A stretch of DNA of 33,215 nt from contig JAEVZY010000288.1 in assembly GCA_023392035.1 (NCBI GenBank), forward strand, positions 1 through 33,215, given 5' to 3'. How positions within the stretch are numbered: the stretch's first letter is position 1; each line of letters opens with the position of its first letter. This document shows positions 25,023-33,215 of the stretch, piece by piece. The notes beneath the pieces were generated by a model that saw nothing but the letters and a program-made list of their open reading frames with translations, had not been told where the DNA came from and did no database searches. The translations under genes and the position numbers were made by a program. Origin of the DNA: Pseudomonadota bacterium. Lineage in GTDB: Bacteria; Pseudomonadota; Gammaproteobacteria; Burkholderiales; Burkholderiaceae_D.

Positions 25023-25532
25023 CTAGCGATTCACCCGGCGCAGCTCATCCAGGATGAACAGTGCCGCGCCGATGCAGATGGCGCTGTCGGCCACATTGAA
25101 AGCCGGCCAGTGCCAACCGCCGACATGAAAGTCGAGAAAGTCGATCACATGGCCATAGATCATGCGGTCGATCAGATTGCCGACCGCGCCACCCAGGATC
25201 AGTGCCAGCGCCGCGCTGAACAGGCGCTGGCCGGCGTTCTTGCGCAGCAGCCAGAGAATGAACAGCACGGCCGCCACCGCAATCGCGGCAAAGAACCAGC
25301 GCTGCCAGCCGCCTTCGCTGGCCAGGAAGCTGAAGGCCGCGCCCTTGTTGTGCGCCAGGACCAGGTTGAAGAACGAGGTCAGGGTTTTCGATTCGCCATA
25401 CGACAGCATCTGCGAAATCGTGATCTTGGTCAGCTGGTCCAGCAGGATCACGATTGCTGCCAGGCCCAACCAGGGCGCCATGCTGGTGCCGCCGCTGCCG
25501 AGTTTCATCACGCTTTGCTTTTTGCTTGCCAT
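25023..25532 (-). CDS. lspA: Lipoprotein signal peptidase
   Basis: A 169-residue inner-membrane aspartic peptidase that removes signal peptides from diacylated prolipoproteins. Four hydrophobic segments are visible. The conserved boxes are DQLTK (32-36), FFNLVLAHNKGAAFSF (54-69), GGAVGNLIDR with Asp122, and FNVADS with Asp149; the two Asp form the active site. I chose the ATG at 25532; an in-frame extension reaches toward ileS without family character, and a later Met at residue 9 is also possible. It follows ileS by 52 bases, the standard ileS-lspA arrangement. Confidence 0.96.
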   Translation of the reverse strand: MASKKQSVMKLGSGGTSMAPWLGLAAIVILLDQLTKITISQMLSYGESKTLTSFFNLVLAHNKGAAFSFLASEGGWQRWFFAAIAVAAVLFILWLLRKNAGQRLFSAALALILGGAVGNLIDRMIYGHVIDFLDFHVGGWHWPAFNVADSAICIGAALFILDELRRVNR

Positions 25533-25584
25533 GTGCCGGTTCTTCCCTTGGTTTTTTGCGGCGCGGGCCGCCTTGCTGCCGCCC

Positions 25585-28452
25585 TCAGGCATAACGCCTC
25601 TTTTCGCCCTGGCCGAACAGATTGCTGGTGCAGCGCGCGCACAGCCCGGGGTGCGCCGGGTCGTGGCCGACGTCGGCGCGGTAATGCCAGCAGCGCTCGC
25701 ATTTCACATAGGGCGAGGGCGTGACTTCCACCGCCTCTGCACCCGCTTCCACCTGGCTCAGGCTGGCCTGCGAGGTGATGAGCAGGAATTTCAGGTCATC
25801 GTCAAGCGTGGCCAGGGCCTGGTAGCGTTCGCCCGCCGCCTTGATCTCCACCTGCGCCTGCAGGGAAGAGCCGATCGCGCCCGAAACCCGCACATCTTCC
25901 AGCCGCTTCATGACTTCCGCCCTGACTTCACGCAGCAAAGCGTATTTCGAAAGCAGCGCCGGCGCATCATTCACTTCCGGCAGCGCGTGATAGAGCTGGG
26001 TGAAGATGGTTTCGCCGGAAGCCTTCCAGGCTGCCTCGCCGGCAAACACCTGCCAGGCTTCCTCGGCGGTGAAGGAGAGCACGGGCGACATCAGGCGCAG
26101 CAAAGCCTGGGTGATGTGCCACAAGGCGGTTTGCGCCGAGCGTCGCGCATGCGAATCGACGCCGCTGGTGTAGAGCCGGTCCTTGAGGATGTCGAGATAG
26201 AAGCCGCCCAGGTCTTCCGAGCAGTACATCTGCAGCTTGGCCGTCACCGGATGGAATTCAAAGACCGAGTAATGGGCGCGGATCTCGGCCTGCAGTTGCG
26301 TCATCTGCGCCAGCGCATAGCGGTCGATCTCAAGCATGGAATCGACATCCACCGCCTGCTCGGAAAAATTGAAATCCGAGGTATTGGCCAGCAAAAAGCG
26401 CAAGGTATTGCGGATGCGGCGATAGCTTTCCACCACGCGTTTCAGGATCTCGTCGGAGATCGAAAGCTCGCCGGAATAATCGGTGGACGCCACCCACAAG
26501 CGCAGGATTTCCGCGCCCATGGAATCGGACACCTTTTGCGGCGCCACCACATTGCCCTTGGACTTGGACATCTTCTTGCCTTCGCCATCGACCACGAAAC
26601 CATGGGTCAGCAAGGCCTTGTAGGGCGGCTGGCCATTGATCATCGACGAGGTGAGCAGTGAAGAGTGGAACCAGCCGCGATGCTGGTCCGAGCCTTCCAG
26701 ATACAAGTCAGCCGGGAAGTGCGATTCGGCCGCATGCGAGCCGCGCAATACTGTCTGGTGCGTCGTGCCGGAGTCGAACCAGACGTCCAGCGTGTCGCGG
26801 TTCTTCACGTAGTGATCGGCATCCGCGCCCAGCAGCTCGCGCGGGTCCAGCGCATGCCAGGCTTCGATGCCATGCTGTTGCACCCGCTGCGCCACCTGCT
26901 CGAGCAGTTCCTGCGTGCGCGGATGCAGCTCGCCGCTTTCCTTGTGCACGAAGAAGGCCATCGGCACGCCCCATTGGCGCTGGCGCGAGAGCGTCCAGTC
27001 CGGACGATTGGCAATCATGCCGTACAGGCGTGCCTTGCCCCAGGCCGGATAGAAGGCGGTGTCGTCGATGCCCTTCAATGCCGTCTGGCGCAGGCTCGGC
27101 TTGCCGTCTTTCGGCGTCACATCCATGCCGGCAAACCATTGCGAGGTGGCGCGATAGATGATCGGCGTCTTGTGGCGCCAGCAGTGCATGTAGGAGTGCT
27201 CGAACATCACCAGCTTGAACAGCGCGCCGGCCTGGTTGAGCTTGTCGCAGATCGGCTTGCTGGCTTCCCAGATGGTCATGCCGCCGAAGAAGGGCAGCCA
27301 GTCGGCGTAACGGCCGTCGCCCAGCACCGGCTTGAGGATTTCATCATCCGTCATGCCATGCGCCTTGCAGGACAGGAAGTCGTCCACGCCGTAAGCGGGC
27401 GCCGAGTGCACGATGCCGGTACCGGTATCGAGCGTCACGTAGTCGCCCACGTACACCGGCGACAGGCGCGCATAGCCGGGATCGCTGTCGTACAGCGGGT
27501 GCTTGAAGTTGATCATGGACAGCGCTTCGCCGGAAGCGGTGGCGATGATTTCGCCGGTGAGGCCATAGCGCTCCAGGCTGGAGGCCACCAGCTCCACCGC
27601 CAGCAACAACAGCTGCTCTTCGCCATTGCGCTGCACTTTCACCAGTGCGTAGCGATGATCCGGATGCACGTTCAGCGCCTGATTGGCGGGGATGGTCCAG
27701 GGCGTGGTGGTCCAGATCACCGCATAGCCCTTGTCGGTCGGCAGCTTGGGCAGGCCGAAGGCGTGCGCCAGCTTTTCCGGCTCGGCGAAGGCGAAGCCGA
27801 CGTCGATCGCCGGATCGCGCTTGTCCTGGTATTCGACTTCCGCCTCGGCCAGCGCCGAACCGCAGTCGAAGCACCAGTTCACCGGCTTCAGGCCGCGATA
27901 CACATAGCCTTTTTCAAGGATGGTTCCGAGGGCGCGGATTTCATCGGCCTCGTTGCGGAAATCCATGGTCTTGTAGGGACGATCCCATTCGCCCAGCACG
28001 CCCAGGCGGATGAAGTCGCGCTTCTGGTTTTCGATCTGGGTCTGGGCGTAGGCACGCGACTTGGCCAGCACTTGTTCGGTGGGCAGTCCCTTGCCGTACT
28101 GCTTTTCGATCTGGATTTCGATCGGCATGCCGTGGCAATCCCAGCCCGGCACATATTGCGCGTCATAGCCTTCCAGCTGACGGGTCTTGACGATCATGTC
28201 CTTCAGGATCTTGTTGACCGCATGGCCGATGTGGATATCGCCATTGGCGTAGGGCGGGCCGTCATGCAGCACCCAGCGCGGACGGCCGCTGCTGGCGGCG
28301 CGGATGCGCTGGTAGATGTTCTTCTGCTGCCAGGCGGCGACCCAGCCGGGCTCGCGCTTGGCCAGATCGCCGCGCATGGGGAAAGGGGTCTCGGTCATGT
28401 TGACCGGGTACTTGCTGGCAGCCTTGTCGGCCGGCTTTTGTTTGTCTGACAT
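25585..28452 (-). CDS. ileS: Isoleucyl-tRNA synthetase
   Basis: A 955-residue class I synthetase charging tRNA-Ile. HIGH is at 74-77 (GDIHIGHAVNKI) and KMSKS at 627-631. The large editing domain between them includes the WTTTPWTIPANQAL motif. The C-terminus carries the zinc site CERCWHYRADVG with LCARC, the type found in E. coli-like IleS (the bacterial, mupirocin-sensitive class). The ATG at 28452 gives MSDKQKPADK, a polar extension before the conserved YPVNMTETPFPMRGDLAKREP. It follows ribF by 77 bases and is followed by lspA. Confidence 0.98.
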   Translation of the reverse strand: MSDKQKPADKAASKYPVNMTETPFPMRGDLAKREPGWVAAWQQKNIYQRIRAASSGRPRWVLHDGPPYANGDIHIGHAVNKILKDMIVKTRQLEGYDAQYVPGWDCHGMPIEIQIEKQYGKGLPTEQVLAKSRAYAQTQIENQKRDFIRLGVLGEWDRPYKTMDFRNEADEIRALGTILEKGYVYRGLKPVNWCFDCGSALAEAEVEYQDKRDPAIDVGFAFAEPEKLAHAFGLPKLPTDKGYAVIWTTTPWTIPANQALNVHPDHRYALVKVQRNGEEQLLLLAVELVASSLERYGLTGEIIATASGEALSMINFKHPLYDSDPGYARLSPVYVGDYVTLDTGTGIVHSAPAYGVDDFLSCKAHGMTDDEILKPVLGDGRYADWLPFFGGMTIWEASKPICDKLNQAGALFKLVMFEHSYMHCWRHKTPIIYRATSQWFAGMDVTPKDGKPSLRQTALKGIDDTAFYPAWGKARLYGMIANRPDWTLSRQRQWGVPMAFFVHKESGELHPRTQELLEQVAQRVQQHGIEAWHALDPRELLGADADHYVKNRDTLDVWFDSGTTHQTVLRGSHAAESHFPADLYLEGSDQHRGWFHSSLLTSSMINGQPPYKALLTHGFVVDGEGKKMSKSKGNVVAPQKVSDSMGAEILRLWVASTDYSGELSISDEILKRVVESYRRIRNTLRFLLANTSDFNFSEQAVDVDSMLEIDRYALAQMTQLQAEIRAHYSVFEFHPVTAKLQMYCSEDLGGFYLDILKDRLYTSGVDSHARRSAQTALWHITQALLRLMSPVLSFTAEEAWQVFAGEAAWKASGETIFTQLYHALPEVNDAPALLSKYALLREVRAEVMKRLEDVRVSGAIGSSLQAQVEIKAAGERYQALATLDDDLKFLLITSQASLSQVEAGAEAVEVTPSPYVKCERCWHYRADVGHDPAHPGLCARCTSNLFGQGEKRRYA

Positions 28453-28529
28453 ATCGCTTGCTTGAGTTCTGGTTTCGTTGGACGCGGTTTCGCGGTGAAG
28501 CTGCGCATCGATGCGCGGGCGATGCAGCG

Positions 28530-29507
28530 TCAAATTCGGTCAGTGGCCGAGACCGCGTCGCAGGCCTGCTGCGCGAACCAGTCGCGCGCGCGGCGGGCAT
28601 CGTCATGGATGGCCGCCACCAGCGGTTCCAGTCCATCGTATTTCTTTTCGTCGCGCAGCTTGTGCAGCAGTTCGACCCGCACCACCCGGCCATAGGCTTG
28701 CTGATCGAAGTCGAACAGCCAGGTTTCCAGCAGCACGCGGCCGCTGTCGTCCACCGTGGGCCGCACGCCCAGGCTGGCCACGCCTTGCAGCGCATGCTCG
28801 GCCAGGCCATGCACGCGCACCACGAACACGCCCATCACCGGCGGGCGTTTGTGGGTGATGCGCAGGTTCAGGGTCGGAAAGCCGATGGTTCGCCCCAGTT
28901 TCTTGCCATGCACCACATGGCCTGAAATCGAATAAGGATGGCCCAGCAATTCGCTGGCGCGGGCAAAATCGCCGGCCGCCAGCGCGCTGCGCACCGCCGA
29001 GGACGAGATGCGCACGCCTTCATGCTCGACGGCCGGCAGGGCATGCACTTCAAATCCGAATTCGCGGCCGGCCTGCTGCAGCAGGGCGAAATCGCCGGCG
29101 CGCTTGGCGCCGAAGCGGAAATCGTCGCCCACCATCAGCCATTTCACGTGCAGGCCCTGCACCAGGACTTTTTCGATGAACTCGCGCGGACTGAGGGCGG
29201 CGAAATGGGCGTTGAAATGCTCGACGATCAGGCGATCGAGGCCGGTGTCCTTCAAGGCCTGCAGCTTGTCGCGCAGGCTGGAGACTCGGGTCGGCGCCCG
29301 CGAAAGATCGCCGGCGGCCAGTGCAAAGTATTCGCGCGGATGCGGCTCGAAGGTCATTGCGGCCGAAGTGATCCCCAGGCGTGCGGCGGCCTCGCGCACA
29401 TGCGAGATGAGCGCCTTGTGGCCGCGATGGACGCCGTCAAAATTGCCGATGGTGAGCGCGCAGGGCGCGCGCGCTTCGGCATTGGGAAGACCTCGGAAAA
29501 CCTTCAT
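28530..29507 (-). CDS. ribF: Bifunctional riboflavin kinase / FAD synthetase
   Basis: A 325-residue enzyme that makes FMN and then FAD. The N-terminal adenylyltransferase part has TIGNFDGVHRGH (19-30), MVGDDFRFG and RISSSAVRSAL. The C-terminal kinase part has GRTIGFPTLNL and GVFVVRVHG with the LGVRPTV segment. The length is typical (313 in E. coli). The start is the ATG at 29507. It opens the leftward ribF-ileS-lspA-coaBC-dut cluster; a TATAAT lies 27 bases upstream. Confidence 0.97.
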   Translation of the reverse strand: MKVFRGLPNAEARAPCALTIGNFDGVHRGHKALISHVREAAARLGITSAAMTFEPHPREYFALAAGDLSRAPTRVSSLRDKLQALKDTGLDRLIVEHFNAHFAALSPREFIEKVLVQGLHVKWLMVGDDFRFGAKRAGDFALLQQAGREFGFEVHALPAVEHEGVRISSSAVRSALAAGDFARASELLGHPYSISGHVVHGKKLGRTIGFPTLNLRITHKRPPVMGVFVVRVHGLAEHALQGVASLGVRPTVDDSGRVLLETWLFDFDQQAYGRVVRVELLHKLRDEKKYDGLEPLVAAIHDDARRARDWFAQQACDAVSATDRI

Positions 29508-29533
29508 GCAGGACCGGATCGGGAAAACCCGAC

Positions 29534-29539
29534 ATTATA
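29534..29539 (-). promoter_or_regulatory. -10 element of the ribF operon promoter
   Basis: TATAAT on the reverse strand, 26 bases before the ribF start. No convincing -35 is found at 16-18 bases. Assigned by position in the gap between rsmE and ribF. Confidence 0.45.
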
Positions 29540-29586
29540 CGGGCAATGCCGGCGTTTCCGCGGCGCAGCAGGCGCGCCTGGCTGCT

Positions 29587-30312
29587 TCAAGCGCGATCCC
29601 AGTGCGCCGCCAGCGCCGCCAGGGCCGCGATCGCCGCGGTTTCGGTGCGCAGCACGCGCGCGCCCATGGCCAGCGGCAGCATGCCTTGCTCCAGTGCCAA
29701 TTGTTCTTCGCGTTCGCTCAATCCCCCTTCCGGGCCAATGACCATCGCCAGCGCCTGCGGCGGATGATGCGCAGCCCAGTCGGCCAGGGACTGGTCGGCG
29801 CGCGGCGTGAGCAAAATGCGGCGATGCAAATCGCGTCGTTCGGCCCAGGCGGCGAAATCGAGCGGTTCATTGACCCGCGCCAGCCGGTTGCGGCCGCACT
29901 GCTCGCTGGCGGCGGCGACGATGCCTTGCCAGTGCAGCAGCCGCTTTTGCGCTCGTTCCGCCGACAGCCGGACCACGCTGCGCTGCGCCTGCAGCGGCTG
30001 GATACAGGCCGCGCCCAGCTCCACGCATTTCTCCACGATCCAATCCATCTTGCTGCCCTCGGGCATGGCCTGGGCGATCGTCACCGCGTAAGGCAATTCC
30101 GCTTCGCGCGGGGAAAAATGCCGAAGCAGAACGCGGCCGCCCTGTTTGCCGACTTCCTGCAGCTGCGCCAGGTGCTCGCCGCCTTCGCCATTGAACAGCA
30201 CCAGCTCGTCGCCCGCCTGCATGCGCAAGACTTGCACGTGGCGCGCGACTTCGGCGGGCAGCACAAGCTCCTGCCCGGTTTGCAGGGGGAGCGGACAATA
30301 AAAACGCGGCAT
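29587..30312 (-). CDS. rsmE: 16S rRNA m3U1498 methyltransferase
   Basis: A 241-residue SPOUT-class methyltransferase that uses SAM to methylate U1498 in the decoding centre. The N-terminal PUA-like part (1-70, beginning MPRFYCP) is followed by the knot domain: AQAMPEGSKMDWIVEKCVELG (about 81-101), VIGPEGGLSEREEQLA and the SAM-binding GARVLRTETAAIAAL near the C-terminus. The ATG at 30312 gives the family's usual start. It is in the same direction as ribF but a separate -10 lies between them, so co-transcription is uncertain. Confidence 0.96.
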   Translation of the reverse strand: MPRFYCPLPLQTGQELVLPAEVARHVQVLRMQAGDELVLFNGEGGEHLAQLQEVGKQGGRVLLRHFSPREAELPYAVTIAQAMPEGSKMDWIVEKCVELGAACIQPLQAQRSVVRLSAERAQKRLLHWQGIVAAASEQCGRNRLARVNEPLDFAAWAERRDLHRRILLTPRADQSLADWAAHHPPQALAMVIGPEGGLSEREEQLALEQGMLPLAMGARVLRTETAAIAALAALAAHWDRA

Positions 30313-30398
30313 GGCGGTTCCTGGTGTGCTTGTTTTTGTAGAACAGTCAAGAGATCGGGCGCTGGCGGGCGAGTCCGGGGCGGATAGCGGCCGGCCGG

Positions 30399-30427
30399 TT
30401 TATGCACCGTCCTCACTCTGGTAAAAT
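30399..30427 (+). promoter_or_regulatory. Candidate extended -10 promoter of tkt-gap
   Basis: TGGTAAAAT, an extended -10 (TG at 30419-30420, TAAAAT at 30422-30427), with a weak -35 TTTATG at 30399-30404. It predicts a leader of about 60 bases that includes a small hairpin GCCCT-N5-AGGGC at 30456-30470. Confidence 0.5.
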
Positions 30428-30494
30428 TCCCGGTTTCTTGCTCTTCCGGTGGCCCGCCCTCACAAAGGGCTGGATCGCATTTTATCTCTTCGCC

Positions 30495-32492
30495 ATGACT
30501 TCACTTCCAACCACTACCCGTATGGCCAACGCGATCCGCGCCTTGGCGATGGACGCTGTACAGAAAGCCAACTCCGGACACCCCGGCATGCCTATGGGTA
30601 TGGCTGATATCGCAGTCGCACTGTGGTCGCGCCATCTGCGCCACAATCCGCGCAATCCGCAATGGATGGACCGCGATCGCTTCGTGCTGTCCAATGGTCA
30701 TGGTTCGATGCTGATCTACGCCTTGCTGCACCTGACGGGCTTTGACCTGTCGATGGACGAGATCCGCAATTTCCGCCAACTGCATTCCAAGACCCCGGGC
30801 CACCCGGAAGTGGGCATCACCCCGGGCGTGGAAACCACCACCGGCCCGCTGGGCCAGGGCATCAGCAATGCGGTCGGCATGGCGCTGGCCGAAAAACTGC
30901 TGGCCGCCCAGTTCAACCAGCCCGGTCACGAGATCGTCGACCACCACACCTATGTGTTCCTGGGCGACGGCTGCCTGATGGAAGGCATCTCGCACGAAGT
31001 CTGCTCGCTGGCCGGCACCCTGCGCCTGAACAAACTGATCGCGCTGTATGACGACAATGGCATCTCGATCGATGGCCGGGTCGACGGCTGGTTCCGCGAC
31101 AACACGCCGCTGCGCTTCGAAGCCTATGGCTGGAATGTGATTCCCGACGTCGACGGCCATGACGTGCAGGCGGTGGATGCCGCCATTGCCAAGGCCAAGC
31201 TGTCGGACCGTCCGACCCTGATCTGCTGCAAGACCGTGATCGGCAAGGGCGCCCCCACCATGCAGGGCACCGACAAGGTGCATGGCGCCGCCCTGGGCGA
31301 CAAGGAAATCGCCGCCACCCGCGCCGCGCTGGGCTGGGACCACGCACCGTTCGAAGTGCCGGCCGAAGTCTATGCCGACTGGGATGCGCGCGAAGCCGGC
31401 GTCAAGCTGGAGAAGGAATGGTCGCAGCGCTTTGCCGCCTACCGCGACGCCTTCCCGCAACAAGCCGCCGAATTCGAGCGCCGCATGCAGGGCGATCTGC
31501 CGGCCGTGTTTGAAGAAACGGTCAAGGCCTATATCGCCGCCTGCCTGGAAAAGAAAGAAACCATCGCCACCCGCAAGGCCAGCCAGAATGCAATCCAGGC
31601 GCTGGCCCCGGTGCTGCCGGAATTCCTGGGTGGCTCGGCCGACCTCACCGGCTCCAACCTCACCAACTGGAAAGAATCGGTGGCGGTGCGCGACAACCAG
31701 GCCGGCAACCACATCAACTACGGCGTGCGCGAATTCGGCATGAGCGCCATCATGAATGGCATCGCCCTGCATGGCGGCTTCATTCCCTTCGGCGCCACCT
31801 TCCTCACCTTCTCCGACTACAGCCGCAATGCCCTGCGCATGGCGGCGCTGATGAAGATCCGCTCGCTGTTCGTGTTCACCCACGATTCCATCGGCCTGGG
31901 CGAAGACGGTCCGACCCACCAGTCGGTGGAGCACGTTTCCAGCCTGCGTCTGATTCCCGGCCTGGACAACTGGCGTCCCTGCGACACGGTGGAATCCGCC
32001 GTGGCCTGGGCGGAGTCGGTCAAGCGCAAGGACGGCCCGAGCACCCTGATTTTCTCGCGCCAGAACCTGCCTTACATGGAGCGCGACGCGCAACAAGTGC
32101 TGGCAATCGCCCGTGGCGGCTATGTGCTGCGCGATGCGGCCAATGCGAAAGCCATCATCATTGCCACCGGCTCGGAAGTGGAATTGGCGGTCAATGCCGC
32201 CGACGCCCTGGCGGCCGAAGGCGTGGCCGTGCGCGTGGTGTCCATGCCCAGCACCGACGTGTTCGACCGCCAGGATGCGGCCTATCGCGCCAGCGTCCTG
32301 CCGCGCGGCTTGCCGCGGGTGGCGGTGGAAGCCGGTGTCACGGCCTTCTGGCACAAGTATGTCGGCCTGGAAGGCGCTGTGGTCGGCATCGACAGTTTTG
32401 GCGAGTCGGCCCCGGCCGGCGTGTTGTTCAAGCATTTCGGCTTCACGACGGAAAAAGTCGTGGCCGCCGTCAAATCGGTTCTGGCCGCTTGA
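30495..32492 (+). CDS. tkt: Transketolase
   Basis: A 665-residue thiamine diphosphate enzyme of the non-oxidative pentose phosphate pathway, moving two-carbon units between sugar phosphates. Diagnostic parts are NSGHPGMPMG (26-35), SNGHGS (66-71), the TPP/Mg motif GDGCLMEG (157-164) with the later DDNGISIDG, and TFLTFSDYSRNALR with THDSIGLGEDGPTHQ in the pyrimidine domain. E. coli TktA is 663 residues. The start is the ATG at 30495; open frame upstream has no transketolase character. The gene lies 36 bases before gap and both likely form one operon. Confidence 0.97.
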   Translation: MTSLPTTTRMANAIRALAMDAVQKANSGHPGMPMGMADIAVALWSRHLRHNPRNPQWMDRDRFVLSNGHGSMLIYALLHLTGFDLSMDEIRNFRQLHSKTPGHPEVGITPGVETTTGPLGQGISNAVGMALAEKLLAAQFNQPGHEIVDHHTYVFLGDGCLMEGISHEVCSLAGTLRLNKLIALYDDNGISIDGRVDGWFRDNTPLRFEAYGWNVIPDVDGHDVQAVDAAIAKAKLSDRPTLICCKTVIGKGAPTMQGTDKVHGAALGDKEIAATRAALGWDHAPFEVPAEVYADWDAREAGVKLEKEWSQRFAAYRDAFPQQAAEFERRMQGDLPAVFEETVKAYIAACLEKKETIATRKASQNAIQALAPVLPEFLGGSADLTGSNLTNWKESVAVRDNQAGNHINYGVREFGMSAIMNGIALHGGFIPFGATFLTFSDYSRNALRMAALMKIRSLFVFTHDSIGLGEDGPTHQSVEHVSSLRLIPGLDNWRPCDTVESAVAWAESVKRKDGPSTLIFSRQNLPYMERDAQQVLAIARGGYVLRDAANAKAIIIATGSEVELAVNAADALAAEGVAVRVVSMPSTDVFDRQDAAYRASVLPRGLPRVAVEAGVTAFWHKYVGLEGAVVGIDSFGESAPAGVLFKHFGFTTEKVVAAVKSVLAA

Positions 32493-32528
32493 GGCCACAA
32501 TTACAGATACTCAACTCCGGAGAAAGTC

Positions 32529-33215
32529 ATGACGATCAAGGTTGCCATCAACGGTTATGGACGTATCGGTCGCAACATCCTGCGCGCCCACTATGAGGGC
32601 GGCAAGAAGAACGACATCCAGATCGTTGCCATCAATGATCTGGGCAATGTCCAGACCAATGCCCACCTGACCAAGTACGACACCGCCCACGGCAAGTTCC
32701 CCGGCACGGTGAGCGTGGATGGCGACTACATGGTGGTCAACGGCGACAAGATCCGCGTGTTCGCCCAGCGCAACCCGGCCGAAATCCCATGGGGCGAGCT
32801 GGGTGTGGACGTGGTGCTGGAATGCACGGGCTTCTTCACCACCAAGGAAAAGGCTTCGGCCCACCTGAAGGGCGGCGCCAAGAAAGTCATCATCTCCGCG
32901 CCCGGCGGCAAGGATGTGGCCGCCACCATCGTGTTCGGCGTCAACAACGGCGTGCTGAAGGCCAGCGACACCGTGATTTCCAACGCCTCCTGCACCACCA
33001 ACTGCCTGGCGCCGCTGGTCAAGCCGCTCAACGACAAGATCGGCGTCGTCAATGGCTTGATGACCACGGTGCACGCCTACACCAATGACCAGGTGCTGAC
33101 CGACGTCATGCACGAAGACCTGCGTCGCGCGCGTTCGGCCACCCAGTCCATGATCCCGACCAAGACCGGCGCCGCCATCGCGGTCGGCCTGGTGCTGCCG
33201 GAACTGAACGGCAAG
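32529..33215 (+). CDS. gap: Glyceraldehyde-3-phosphate dehydrogenase (partial, C-terminus outside window)
   Basis: Glycolytic/gluconeogenic dehydrogenase, 229 codons visible of about 335. NAD fold with INGYGRIGRN (7-16) and Asp37 in AINDLGN, which favours NAD over NADP. The catalytic Cys155 stands in SNASCTTNCLAP (151-162), followed by the MTTVHAYTNDQ segment with its His and the DLRRARSA region. GGAG precedes the ATG by a proper distance. The frame stays open to the window end exactly at a codon boundary. It follows tkt, a usual pairing in Betaproteobacteria. Confidence 0.97.
   Translation, partial: MTIKVAINGYGRIGRNILRAHYEGGKKNDIQIVAINDLGNVQTNAHLTKYDTAHGKFPGTVSVDGDYMVVNGDKIRVFAQRNPAEIPWGELGVDVVLECTGFFTTKEKASAHLKGGAKKVIISAPGGKDVAATIVFGVNNGVLKASDTVISNASCTTNCLAPLVKPLNDKIGVVNGLMTTVHAYTNDQVLTDVMHEDLRRARSATQSMIPTKTGAAIAVGLVLPELNGK

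Noticed and set aside
30402..30494. A 31-codon N-terminal extension of transketolase
   Set aside because: Family alignment starts at the ATG at 30495, and the extended -10 lies inside the extension.

Overview
The window reads as chromosomal DNA of a high-GC betaproteobacterium. Gene content (Bug-type solute receptor, monomeric NADP isocitrate dehydrogenase, ribF-ileS-lspA-coaBC-dut order, tkt next to gap, NsrR with a Cx4Cx5C cluster) points to Burkholderiales, most likely Oxalobacteraceae. That placement rests on recalled protein similarity and gene order, not on a search. Genes are dense and mostly housekeeping. The accessory parts are the left 6 kb and the stretch around 7.6-8.9 kb.

Left part (1-5.9 kb): a leftward operon encodes a Bug-type periplasmic receptor, a molybdopterin hydroxylase large subunit, a CoxG-like protein, an FAD subunit and a [2Fe-2S] subunit that runs off the window. 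A divergent IclR-family regulator stands opposite. The 206-base divergent region carries two identical GTTCT-N7-AGAAC palindromes 20 bp apart, the likely operator. Together these look like an uptake and first-oxidation module for an unidentified small organic substrate.

6.0-9.0 kb: an orphan periplasmic binding protein of the branched-chain amino acid receptor type, a PaaI-type thioesterase, a tight cluster of three DnaA-box-like 9-mers, two overlapping genes of unknown function (a Cys/His-rich small protein and a Tyr-rich exported protein), and tRNA-Arg(CCT).

9.1-15.5 kb: uup (ABC-F ATPase), a SirB1-type protein, murJ (lipid II flippase), rpsT with a clear promoter and a shared terminator, an exported DUF192 protein, a small exported Ala/Lys repeat protein, and rluE.

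15.5-21.3 kb: icd (monomeric type) behind a striking palindromic promoter region, a cold-shock protein gene, and the divergent clpS-clpA operon. The order csp / clpS-clpA, and rluE opposite icd, resembles enterobacterial synteny.

21.3-23.2 kb: a short open tail that looks like the last codons of a flavohemoprotein (hmp) lies downstream of nsrR. nsrR itself has a textbook NsrR operator in front of it. Next is an M48-like PDZ lipoprotein that lacks two of the three expected zinc ligands.

23.2-33.2 kb: the leftward cluster ribF-ileS-lspA-coaBC-dut (FAD synthesis, isoleucyl-tRNA, lipoprotein signal peptidase, coenzyme A, dUTPase), then leftward rsmE, and the rightward pair tkt-gap of central carbon metabolism, cut by the window end.

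I found no CRISPR array, insertion sequence, prophage or obvious defence system. The best candidates for undescribed biology are the DnaA-box/unknown gene pair block, the twin IclR operator with its orphan hydroxylase, and the degenerate M48 lipoprotein.
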